Assembly (NCBI RefSeq): GCF_003797775.2
Contig: NZ_CP060725.1
Span: 3,776,001-3,840,000 of the forward strand
DNA: 64,000 bases
Direction: 5' to 3'
Source of the DNA: Sphingopyxis sp. OPL5
Lineage (GTDB): Bacteria > Pseudomonadota > Alphaproteobacteria > Sphingomonadales > Sphingomonadaceae
The position numbers and the translations under genes are program-made. A model generated the notes under the pieces. It saw only the letters and a list, made by a program, of their open reading frames with translations. It was not told where the DNA came from and made no database searches. Shown here piece by piece: positions 40,795-48,283 of this stretch (positions within the stretch are counted from its first letter, which is position 1; every line of letters starts with the position of its first letter).

Positions 40795-41714
40795 ACGGCG
40801 TGAAAAACTTCGCGATGGCCCTTGCGGTCGCTCTTCCTCTGGCCGCATTCGGCACCACCGCCGCCGCGCAATGCGTGACGGTCGATCCGGTGATCATACC
40901 CGACGTCCGCGTCGATCCGCTCGACGCGACGGGCGCGGCACAGGTCATGCAGCCGGTCACGATGATGTTTCGCCGGGTCGGGGTCGGCAACGCGCCGATC
41001 ACCGTGACGTACCAGATCGTCGACGAGGATTCGTCGGTCCGGTCGCGCGTCGGCGTGACGGGCGGGCCGCAGCTGGAATGGCGGAGCGACGATTCGGGCC
41101 GCAATATCGGCGCGACCCGCAGCGAAGCCTATGCGCTGTTGCGGTCGGGATCGGTCACGATCGGCGCCGACGACAACAGCCAGCAAGCGACGCTGCGGCT
41201 GTTCCTGACCAACCTGCGCGAAGATCTGCCGGCGGGTGTCTATCGCGAGCAGTACACGATCCGCTATTGGTGCGCCGACCGCGATAGCTCGATACCCGAG
41301 GAAATCCCGGGCATCGTGACCGTCACGGTCCAGGTGCCCAATGTATTGAGCGCGAATGTCGCGGGCGCATCGACCCAGGGCGAAATCGATTTTCTCGATT
41401 TTTCGACGCTGACGCGGTCGCTGTCGGTCTCGGTCCGCAGCACCGGACGCTTTGCCGTCACCGCGCGCAGCGTCAACGGCAGCGTGATGCTGCGCGAAGG
41501 CGCCGCCGGCACCGACAAGGCCGACCGGATTCCCTATGTGGTTCGTTTTGGCGGTCGCGCGCTGGCGCTCGATACCGGCGCGGGCTTCACCAATCCGCGC
41601 GCCGGGCTCGCCGGCCAGCAGATTCCGCTCGAGGTCGTCGTCGACGATGTGTCGTCGAAACGCGCCGGAGCCTATAGTGATACGCTGATCCTGACGCTCG
41701 CCCCGGTGACCTGA
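40791..41714 (+). CDS. probable spore coat U-type pilus tip protein
   Basis: A 307-residue protein with signal peptide ending at TTAAAQ. It seems two-domain: an N-terminal domain with QCVTVDPV and YTIRYWCADRD, and a C-terminal domain ending AGAYSDTLILTLAPVT, the closing strand typical of spore coat U domains. Being the last gene after the usher, and larger than the other subunits, it corresponds by position to tip adhesins such as CsuE. GTG at 40791 overlaps the usher stop; GTG at 40800 is an alternative. Confidence 0.72.
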   Translation: MNGVKNFAMALAVALPLAAFGTTAAAQCVTVDPVIIPDVRVDPLDATGAAQVMQPVTMMFRRVGVGNAPITVTYQIVDEDSSVRSRVGVTGGPQLEWRSDDSGRNIGATRSEAYALLRSGSVTIGADDNSQQATLRLFLTNLREDLPAGVYREQYTIRYWCADRDSSIPEEIPGIVTVTVQVPNVLSANVAGASTQGEIDFLDFSTLTRSLSVSVRSTGRFAVTARSVNGSVMLREGAAGTDKADRIPYVVRFGGRALALDTGAGFTNPRAGLAGQQIPLEVVVDDVSSKRAGAYSDTLILTLAPVT

Positions 41715-41725
41715 TGAGGGTCACC
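41705..41725. terminator. hairpin between convergent genes
   Basis: A perfect 7-bp stem GGTGACC / GGTCACC with a 7-base loop spans the stop codon of the tip gene and lies 12 bases from the end of the convergent gene. There is no T-run, so termination here would be weak or protein-assisted. Confidence 0.35.
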
Positions 41726-41736
41726 CGCTCAACGCG

Positions 41737-42159
41737 TCAATATTTGACTTCCATCCGCAGGCCGAGGCGGTTGATCGTTGCCGGATCATCGCCGAGGTCG
41801 AGCGCCAGCTGGCGGAAATGAAAGCCCGCATGGTCGGAATCGGACAGTACCGTTTCACCGGTCGCCGAAAGCGGGATCCGATCGGAATCGCTGATCACCG
41901 CCGCCTCGGGCATGTCGACCGGATGCTGGAGGATGACGCGATAGCCGCGCGGCGAGTTGCACAGTTCCTGCGACATGCCCAGGTTGACGACGCCATCGTT
42001 CGACGGAGCGCCCAGCGTCGGCAGCAACTCGACGTTGCAATATACCGGAACATGCGCGCGCAGGTAAATAGTCTTGCTGACGCTCCCCACAGTCGGGGTC
42101 GACGAAAGCGCGACGACGGCAAGCATCGCGGCCCCGGCAATTCGATTCTTTCGCAACAT
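41737..42159 (-). CDS. small secreted subunit-like protein, reversed
   Basis: A 140-residue protein with N-terminal signal (AGAAMLAVVALSSTPTVGS). The mature part has the fimbrial layout YCNVELLP, VNLGMSQELCNSPRGYRVIL, with a Cys pair and a terminal strand LGLRMEVKY. The gene is convergent with the pilus operon and divergent from the SARP-like regulator. ATG at 42159 is chosen; a TTG at 42171 is directly after an AGGAG site. It might be a pilus termination or regulatory subunit. Confidence 0.6.
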   Translation of the reverse strand: MLRKNRIAGAAMLAVVALSSTPTVGSVSKTIYLRAHVPVYCNVELLPTLGAPSNDGVVNLGMSQELCNSPRGYRVILQHPVDMPEAAVISDSDRIPLSATGETVLSDSDHAGFHFRQLALDLGDDPATINRLGLRMEVKY

Positions 42160-42171
42160 TGGCGTTCTCAA

Positions 42172-42475
42172 CTCCTGTTCGACACCGGGGGTCTAATGCG
42201 AAATAGTTAAGAAGGGATTGGAAGCAGGCCGATCAGGCCGGGGCGACAGGGTGTTGCGCGACGGCGGATGGCGATTCGGGTCGGCAGAGATCGTCGGGAC
42301 CGCCGCGATTTTGCGTCATTGGAGCCATCGCCGACGGAATCCGCTGCCGGCGGTGGGGCAGGGCGTGACGTGGCGAATTCGCGCGGCACCACCCCAAATT
42401 AATTTAGGGTCATTCGAAAATAAAACTTACTTTTTGCAAAAACATACAAAGATAATATAGAATTAATCATGGGGC
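42172..42475. other. 304-base AT-rich-ending intergenic region
   Basis: This gap separates the reversed mini-subunit from the SARP-like regulator and must hold both promoters. Its last 80 bases are strikingly AT-rich for this genome (AATTAATTTAGG, AATAAAACTTAC, GATAATATAGAATTAATC), as expected for a regulated promoter or a site for an AT-binding silencer. No gene is supported here. Confidence 0.5.
42434..42461 (+). promoter_or_regulatory. candidate promoter of the SARP-like regulator
   Basis: TTGCAA (42434-42439) and TATAGA (42456-42461) are separated by 16 bases in the AT-rich stretch before the regulator gene. Transcription would begin only a few bases before the likely start codon, giving a leaderless or nearly leaderless mRNA. 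Prediction by eye only. Confidence 0.3.
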
Positions 42476-44188
42476 TTGGGTGTGGTGGGAAGTAAATTTT
42501 TCCGGTTGGACCTGATCGGATCGTTTCGATTGGCGCGACCAGATGGGTCACGCGTGCCGATTGCCGCGAAACGATCGCGCATCCTGCTCGCGATGCTGGC
42601 GACGTCCCGTTCGGGCGAGCGCTCGCGCCGCTGGTTGCAGGAGCGCATCTGGGGCAGCCGCGAGCGAGCCAATTCGCAAGCCAGCCTTCGCCGCGAGCTT
42701 TCGAACCTGCGATCGCTGGTCAATTCCGGCGATCATCCCTTGTTGATCATCGGTTACGAAACCGTCGCGCTCGATCTGACGCAGATCCTTGTCGACGTCC
42801 GCGACCCCGCCCGGGTCGCTGAATCGCGCGACGAATTTCTCGAAGGGATCGACATCGCCTGGGAAGAAGGATTCGAGGACTGGCTCCGCGAGGAACGACA
42901 GGCCATCGACTCGGCGCGCGAGGCCGCCGGCGACCTCTTTGTCGGCGATCGGCCCTCGGCGCTATCCGATGACGATGGTCAGCAGGCCGATGGGCGTCCC
43001 GCGATCAGCATCCTGGTCCATGATCATGACCTCCCCGAAGGCCAGGCGGCGACCGTCGAGGAGTTGGTCGGTCATCTGGCCGAGAGCATCGCGGGCCTGC
43101 GCTGGTTGCCCCTTGTCGGAGCGCCGGCGGCGAACCAGCGCCTGTCCGGGCGGGGCAGCCTGGTTCGCGCGCGCAAGACGCAGGGGGTGGTGTATCTTTT
43201 GAGCTGCCAACCCGTGCCGGGCGAGGCGATTTTGATCTCCTTGTGCGAGGCGGCTTCGGGCCGCGTGATCTGGTCGAGCCGTCACGATCTCAACCAGAAC
43301 GGACCGGGCGGCGACATCAAGCGCGTCGCGATCGATGCCATCGCCGCGGTTTCGTCGCGCATCGAGGCGGATCAGGCGGAACGGTTGCAGGATCGCCCGA
43401 TCGAGGATCTCAATCCCGATGAACTTTTGTGGCGCGCCCGCTGGCACAAGCGCCGCCTCACGCGTGCCGATGCGGAACTGACCGCCGATCTGCTGGACCT
43501 CGCGGCGACGGCGCGACCGGGAACGGTGGACCTCATAATCGAGCAGGCCGAAGCGGAGGCCTCTCGTATCTGGGCGACCGCATCGGTGCCGGGATCGTTC
43601 GACGATCTCCGCGCTCGGGTCGCGCTCGCGCGCGACATCGATCCTTATGACGCGCGTGCGTGGCTGCTGCTGGGGGTCATCGACATGTGGCAGGGCCAGC
43701 ACGACAGTGCCGCGGCCCTGATGCACGAGGCGATTGCGCTGAACCCCAGCTTTTCGCCTGCTTACGCCCAGTTGGGTACATGTTATATATTATCGGGCGA
43801 GCCCGACGACGGGATCCGCACGATCCATACGGCCTTGCGCTTGACCCCCCAGGACAACAAGAATTTTCATCGCTTCGGGCAACTGGCGCTCGCCAATATC
43901 ATGCTCGAAAACTACGACGAGGCGGTCAACAGCGCGAACTCCGCACTGGCCCGGCGTCCGGGATATTCGTTCGGCCATGTCTATGGGGCCGCGGCGCTTT
44001 GGATGAACGGCGATCATGAAGAGGCCGAGCGTGCCGCGGCAAAGCTGTTGAGCAGCAGGCCGGACTATGACCTCGAATTGTTGAAGGCTATTCCGTTCAA
44101 GGACCGGATCTGGAACGACAGACTTTACGGCGCGATGTCGCAGTTGTTCGATCGATGCCGTTCGCCGGAACGCGCGACGGGGAACTGA
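42476..44188 (+). CDS. SARP-like regulator with TPR repeats
   Basis: A 570-residue putative transcription factor. The N-terminus (about 10-75) is a winged helix of OmpR/SARP type: SRVPIAAKRSRILLAMLATS, RERANSQASLRRELSNLRSLV. An effector-like middle follows, then TPR repeats near 400-530 (AWLLLGVIDMWQGQHDSAAALMHEAIALNPSFSPAYAQLGTCY region). No transmembrane helix is visible. Start is uncertain: TTG 42476, or GTG at 42482 or 42485. Position next to the pilus locus suggests it controls it. Confidence 0.7.
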   Translation: MGVVGSKFFRLDLIGSFRLARPDGSRVPIAAKRSRILLAMLATSRSGERSRRWLQERIWGSRERANSQASLRRELSNLRSLVNSGDHPLLIIGYETVALDLTQILVDVRDPARVAESRDEFLEGIDIAWEEGFEDWLREERQAIDSAREAAGDLFVGDRPSALSDDDGQQADGRPAISILVHDHDLPEGQAATVEELVGHLAESIAGLRWLPLVGAPAANQRLSGRGSLVRARKTQGVVYLLSCQPVPGEAILISLCEAASGRVIWSSRHDLNQNGPGGDIKRVAIDAIAAVSSRIEADQAERLQDRPIEDLNPDELLWRARWHKRRLTRADAELTADLLDLAATARPGTVDLIIEQAEAEASRIWATASVPGSFDDLRARVALARDIDPYDARAWLLLGVIDMWQGQHDSAAALMHEAIALNPSFSPAYAQLGTCYILSGEPDDGIRTIHTALRLTPQDNKNFHRFGQLALANIMLENYDEAVNSANSALARRPGYSFGHVYGAAALWMNGDHEEAERAAAKLLSSRPDYDLELLKAIPFKDRIWNDRLYGAMSQLFDRCRSPERATGN

Positions 44189-44448
44189 CGTCCCGGCCTG
44201 ACGACGGCCTGTTCGGGCTTGGAGACCCGCTACAGGAGATGCTGTCGGCCCACGGGGACAAGCGCCGCGATTGACTCCGCCACCAAATTCGGCATCCTCT
44301 TGTCGTCCGGGCGCGCTTTGTCGCGCCGAGTCCAACAAACATTCCGGGTCGCCCCTAGAGGTTGAAGATGGGACGGCAGGCGATGGCCTGTCTGGACGCC
44401 GGTCGGCCATGCCAGACGCTGTTGCCTCGAGAATGGGGATTCAGCAGC

Positions 44449-46206
44449 ATGAGCATTTCGCAGGATATGGCCTGGTTCAAGGGCAATTTCGGTACGCGCG
44501 TCCTGGAGGCGGTCCGCGGCACGCCCTTCACGCTCGATCTGATCGCGGCGATCGCCTATCAGGAAACGGGCAAGGAAATCTGGGGTCCACTGTCGCGGCG
44601 TGGCCTGCCGGTCGAGCAGATATTGAAACTCTGCACCGGCGACACGCTCGATTTCCCCAAGCGCGAAAGCGCCTGGCCGAAAAATCGCGCTGAACTGGAG
44701 GCGCATCCCAAGGGCGCGCAGATGTTCGCGATCGCCAGATCCGCTCTGGCGGCGATGGCGGCCAAAATCTCTGCGTACCAGCCGGTTCTCACCAACCAGA
44801 ATAAATTCTGCCATGGTTACGGTATCTTCCAGTACGACATTCAATTTTTCCGCAACGTCGATCCCGATTATTTCCTCAACCGCGATTATGAGGTCTTCGA
44901 AAAGTCGCTCGGCAAATGCCTCTCCGAATTAAAGGCGAAAAAGACGAAGATCGGGCTCGACGGCCGGCCGGTTCTGACCGACGCCGAGCTATGTGCGGTC
45001 GCGATCGCCTATAACACCGGCGGCTATAATTCGGCGAAGGGGCTGCAACAGGGGCACTTCGTCAAGCTCGCCGACGGCAGCAAGAAATATTACGGCCAGT
45101 TCATCGCCGAATATATCAAGGCGGCGCGTGCGGTCGTCTTTTCGCCGCCGGTCATCACGCCGCCGACCCCGGTGCCGCCGCCGTCTCCCGTCACCGCGAC
45201 GGGCAAGACCTACCGCGTCGAAACCCTGTCCGACCCGCTGGCGCTGCGTCGGACCGCCGCGAAGCCGGGCGCCGGGCAGCCCGACAATCGTTTCGCCGCG
45301 CTGCCGCGTCATTCGCTGGTCCGCGCGATCAGCGACGTGCCGGTGAACGGCTTCCTCGAAGTCGAGGCGAGCATCCAGGGCGCATTGAAGCGTGGTTTCG
45401 CCTCGGCGTCGTTGTTGAAGGCCGTCGTGACTCCCGTGGTGGCACCGCCGCCGCCTGCGACACCGCCCGTCGCGGCGCCGGTGGCGCTTCCCTCGCGTCC
45501 GGCGACCGCATCGGGTTCGGTGCTTCCCGAGGTTCACCTCAAGCGGAAGGTGGGGGCGGTCACCAAACGCACCGACCTGCCCAATCAGGGCGGCGCCTAT
45601 CCGCTAAGCGAGGCGAACATGCCGACGCGGGGCACCGGGTCGGCGGCCGCGCGCTGCGCCAATATCGCCGCGATCATCGCCTATCTCGACAGCGAGAATC
45701 CGGCGCATCTGCGCTACAAGCCCGCCGGGCCGACCTATTGCAACCTTTATGCCCATGATTTCTGCACCCTCGCCGGCGCCTATTTGCCGCGGGTGTGGTG
45801 GACGTCGAAGGCGATCGAACGGCTGCGCACCGGCGAAAAGGTCGAGCCCGCCTATCTCGCGACGGTCGACGAGATGCGCGCCAACGCGCTCTACCGCTGG
45901 CTCACCGACTATGGCTCCGACTATGGCTGGCGGCAGACGGGCACCCTCACCAAGCTGCAGGATGTCGCCAATGCGGGCGGGCTCGGTATCATCTGCGGCC
46001 GCAACACGGTCGAGGGCAAGTCGGGGCATATCGTGATGGTCGTGCCAGAAACCGCCACGCAAAAGGCCAAGCGCAATGCTGCGGGCGAGGTTACCTCGCC
46101 GCTGCAGAGTCAGGCCGGACGCGTCAACTTCCGCTACGGGACGTCGCGCCCCGACTGGTGGCTCGGCGCCGACTTCGCGGCGAGCGGCTTTTGGGTGCAC
46201 GATTAG
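44449..46206 (+). CDS. two-domain peptidoglycan hydrolase without signal peptide
   Basis: A 585-residue protein. Residues 1 to ~210 look like a lysozyme/transglycosylase fold with IAAIAYQETGKEIWG (candidate catalytic Glu), HGYGIFQYD and AYNTGGYN. A Pro-rich linker leads to an SH3-like segment (YRVETLSDPLALRR). The C-terminal domain has a Cys (TYCNLYAHDFC) and a later His (SGHIVMVV), as in CHAP/NlpC-type amidases. No Sec signal is present on this start, so export would need a holin, a secretion system or cell lysis. Confidence 0.65.
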   Translation: MSISQDMAWFKGNFGTRVLEAVRGTPFTLDLIAAIAYQETGKEIWGPLSRRGLPVEQILKLCTGDTLDFPKRESAWPKNRAELEAHPKGAQMFAIARSALAAMAAKISAYQPVLTNQNKFCHGYGIFQYDIQFFRNVDPDYFLNRDYEVFEKSLGKCLSELKAKKTKIGLDGRPVLTDAELCAVAIAYNTGGYNSAKGLQQGHFVKLADGSKKYYGQFIAEYIKAARAVVFSPPVITPPTPVPPPSPVTATGKTYRVETLSDPLALRRTAAKPGAGQPDNRFAALPRHSLVRAISDVPVNGFLEVEASIQGALKRGFASASLLKAVVTPVVAPPPPATPPVAAPVALPSRPATASGSVLPEVHLKRKVGAVTKRTDLPNQGGAYPLSEANMPTRGTGSAAARCANIAAIIAYLDSENPAHLRYKPAGPTYCNLYAHDFCTLAGAYLPRVWWTSKAIERLRTGEKVEPAYLATVDEMRANALYRWLTDYGSDYGWRQTGTLTKLQDVANAGGLGIICGRNTVEGKSGHIVMVVPETATQKAKRNAAGEVTSPLQSQAGRVNFRYGTSRPDWWLGADFAASGFWVHD

Positions 46207-46245
46207 CGCGCAGCGTCTCGCGCATCCTTAGCGCCCAACGAAAAA

Positions 46246-46273
46246 AGGCGGCCTTCCCTAAGGAAGACCGCCT
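46246..46273. terminator. bidirectional rho-independent terminator
   Basis: The stem AGGCGGCCTTCC / GGAAGACCGCCT has one mismatch and a four-base loop. On the minus strand it is followed by six T, ideal for the Ala-rich lipoprotein gene; on the plus strand it is followed by CTTTC, serving the hydrolase gene. Confidence 0.8.
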
Positions 46274-46307
46274 CTTTCGGTTCAGTCATGCCCCGAGGGG
46301 CTGTGAC

Positions 46308-46595
46308 TTACTTCTTGGCTTCTTCAGCCGGAGCAGCAGCCTTGGCGTCCGCAGCCGGGGCAGCGGCGGCGTCAGCAGCCGGAGCAGCGGCAGCGTCAGC
46401 AGCCGGAGCAGCGGCAGCAGCTTCGGCGCCAGCAGCAGCAGCGTCGGCACCGGCAGCAGCGGCGTCGGCACCAGCTTCAGCGGTCGCGTCTGCGGCCGGA
46501 GCTTCGGTGGTGGCGGGCTCTTCAGCAGCCTTTTCACCGCAAGCGGCGAGGGCGAACATGCTGGCAGCAACGGCGATAGCAGCAAACTTCTTCAT
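46308..46595 (-). CDS. Ala-rich low-complexity lipoprotein
   Basis: A 95-residue protein with lipobox LAAC (Cys19). The mature part is nearly all Ala, Asp, Glu and Pro in loose repeats (AAAAGAD, APAADAA) and is encoded by tandem DNA repeats of about 24 bases, so its length probably varies among strains. It ends EEAKK. Likely an abundant envelope lipoprotein with a disordered acidic tail. It has its own promoter and terminator. Confidence 0.75.
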   Translation of the reverse strand: MKKFAAIAVAASMFALAACGEKAAEEPATTEAPAADATAEAGADAAAAGADAAAAGAEAAAAAPAADAAAAPAADAAAAPAADAKAAAPAEEAKK

Positions 46596-46656
46596 GATGT
46601 GTGGCTCCCTAAAATGCCTTTACGCGGTGGGGAAATTCCCGTCACGCGAGCCGCGG

Positions 46657-46684
46657 GATTTAGCCGTTCCGTACCAATCGTCAA
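46657..46684 (-). promoter_or_regulatory. candidate promoter of the Ala-rich lipoprotein
   Basis: On the minus strand TTGACG (46684-46679) and TAAATC (46662-46657) are 16 bases apart, about 60 bases before the ATG. The leader then carries AGGGAGCC near the start codon. Prediction by eye. Confidence 0.4.
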
Positions 46685-46740
46685 CAAAAATAATTGAGTT
46701 GAAACCGGCGCGGCGGAAATCCTACTTTTTTAGTTGAGTA

Positions 46741-48153
46741 TTATGGCAGTTCGGCGTCGCTGCTGCCCGCGAGAATCGCCAGAGTCGTCGTCCACGCCAC
46801 GACATTCTGCCGCAGTTGCGCCGGGTCGATCTTGTCGAGCGTGTCGTCGGGGGTGTGGTGCAGGTCGAAATATCGGGTGCCGTCCTGCTGCAGGTCGATC
46901 GTCGGCACGCCCGCCTTGACCAGCGCGCCGATGTCGGCGCCGCCGCCCGCCGGATCCTTGCCGCGTACGATGCCCAAACCCGCCAGTTCGGCGGCGATCC
47001 GGTCCTCGACTCCCTTGGCGCTCGCCGGCAGCTTGAAATCGACGCGCCAGACACGGTCGGCGCCGAAATCGGATTCGAGCGCGACGGCGTGTTTCTCGGT
47101 ACCGTGCTTGTCGAAATAGGCCTTGCCGCCGAACACCCCGACCTCCTCGGCGCCCGCCCACAATATGCGGATCGTGCGGCGCGGCTGGCCTGAACTCATC
47201 ACATGCTTCGCGGCGGCGGTGATGATGCCGCAGCCCGCCGCATCGTCGATCGCCCCGGTGCCGAGGTCCCAGCTGTCGAGATGGCAGGCGACAATGACGG
47301 GGCTCGCGGCGGGGTCGCTGCCCGGCACTTCGGCGATGACATTGCCCGAATGCTGCTCGCCGACCTGCTTCGGGGTCAGCAGCAGTTTCATCCGCACCGC
47401 CTCGGGTGTGTAGCCCATCTCATTCTCATTGGTGCGCATCGCTTGCGCGCGCTTCCACTGGCGCACCAACTGGTCGGCGTCGGGGTTCGACAGCGCCCCG
47501 GCGGGGATCGGCGTCACACCGGCCTCGAAATTGGTGCCGCCGGTGTGCGGGGTGCGATGATTGTCGGTGCCGATCGAACGGATAACCACCGCGATTGCAC
47601 CCTTCTTCGACGCGGCATTGGCGCCGATGAAGCGGCCGCGGCCGTATTGGCCGTAACCGCTGCCATCCTGCGCGCGCTCCATCTGATGGTCGATGAAGAC
47701 GATCTTGCCTTTCACCTGGCTATCGGGCGCGGCGGCGAGGGCGTCGTAGCTCGGGAAATAGGCGATATCGCCCTCGACCCCCTTCGGCCCCGTCGAGGCG
47801 CTGTTGCCGAGCGCGGTGATCGCCAGCTTCTGCGGTTGGAACGGTCCGATCAGCGACGCCTCCTCGTCGCCGCGCACCCAGGTCGGCATCAGAAACTGTT
47901 CCTCGCGGACATTTGCAAAGCCCATCGCCTGCAACCGCGCGACCGCCCAGCGCCGCGCCGCCGATTCGGCCTCGGTGCCCGCCAGCCGCGGCCCGATCTC
48001 CGTCGTCAGGTCCTCGGTGATCGACCAGGCAAGGTCGTCGCCGCGCTCGGCGAGTTGCGCCGCCGTGGGGGGCGGGGGTGGCGGGATGGCGGCGGCACCC
48101 CCGGCGACGAGCGTGGCGGACGCGAGGGCGAGGATGCGAAGGCTGTTTGTCAT
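46741..48153 (-). CDS. M28 family zinc metallopeptidase
   Basis: A 470-residue secreted aminopeptidase or carboxypeptidase. Signal peptide ends near GGAAA. A PA (protease-associated) insert is present in the middle (GKIVFIDHQM, GANAASKKGAIAVVIR). Metal ligands are in CHLDSWDLGTGAIDDAAG (His, Asp), WAGAEEVGVFGG (Glu pair), ALESDFGADR (Asp) and LHHTPDDT (His). The full set of active site residues appears intact. Periplasmic peptide degradation is the likely job. Confidence 0.92.
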   Translation of the reverse strand: MTNSLRILALASATLVAGGAAAIPPPPPPTAAQLAERGDDLAWSITEDLTTEIGPRLAGTEAESAARRWAVARLQAMGFANVREEQFLMPTWVRGDEEASLIGPFQPQKLAITALGNSASTGPKGVEGDIAYFPSYDALAAAPDSQVKGKIVFIDHQMERAQDGSGYGQYGRGRFIGANAASKKGAIAVVIRSIGTDNHRTPHTGGTNFEAGVTPIPAGALSNPDADQLVRQWKRAQAMRTNENEMGYTPEAVRMKLLLTPKQVGEQHSGNVIAEVPGSDPAASPVIVACHLDSWDLGTGAIDDAAGCGIITAAAKHVMSSGQPRRTIRILWAGAEEVGVFGGKAYFDKHGTEKHAVALESDFGADRVWRVDFKLPASAKGVEDRIAAELAGLGIVRGKDPAGGGADIGALVKAGVPTIDLQQDGTRYFDLHHTPDDTLDKIDPAQLRQNVVAWTTTLAILAGSSDAELP

Positions 48154-48283
48154 GGCGTCGTCCTAGCTCTGCGCCGCCATCGGCGGCAAGCGTCGATTGC
48201 CAAGCGGGCGCCCATTCGCTAACCGGCGCGCAACATCTCTCCCGGTCGCCCGCGCGGCCGCGCCACATACCGGAGCATATCCC

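Noticed and set aside
38401-40848. An 815-codon antisense frame over the usher gene
   Set aside because: The usher translation carries clear family signatures; the opposite frame has none.
46321-46500. Possible CRISPR array from the direct repeats
   Set aside because: The repeats are contiguous, without unique spacers, and encode Ala-rich protein repeats. No cas gene is present.
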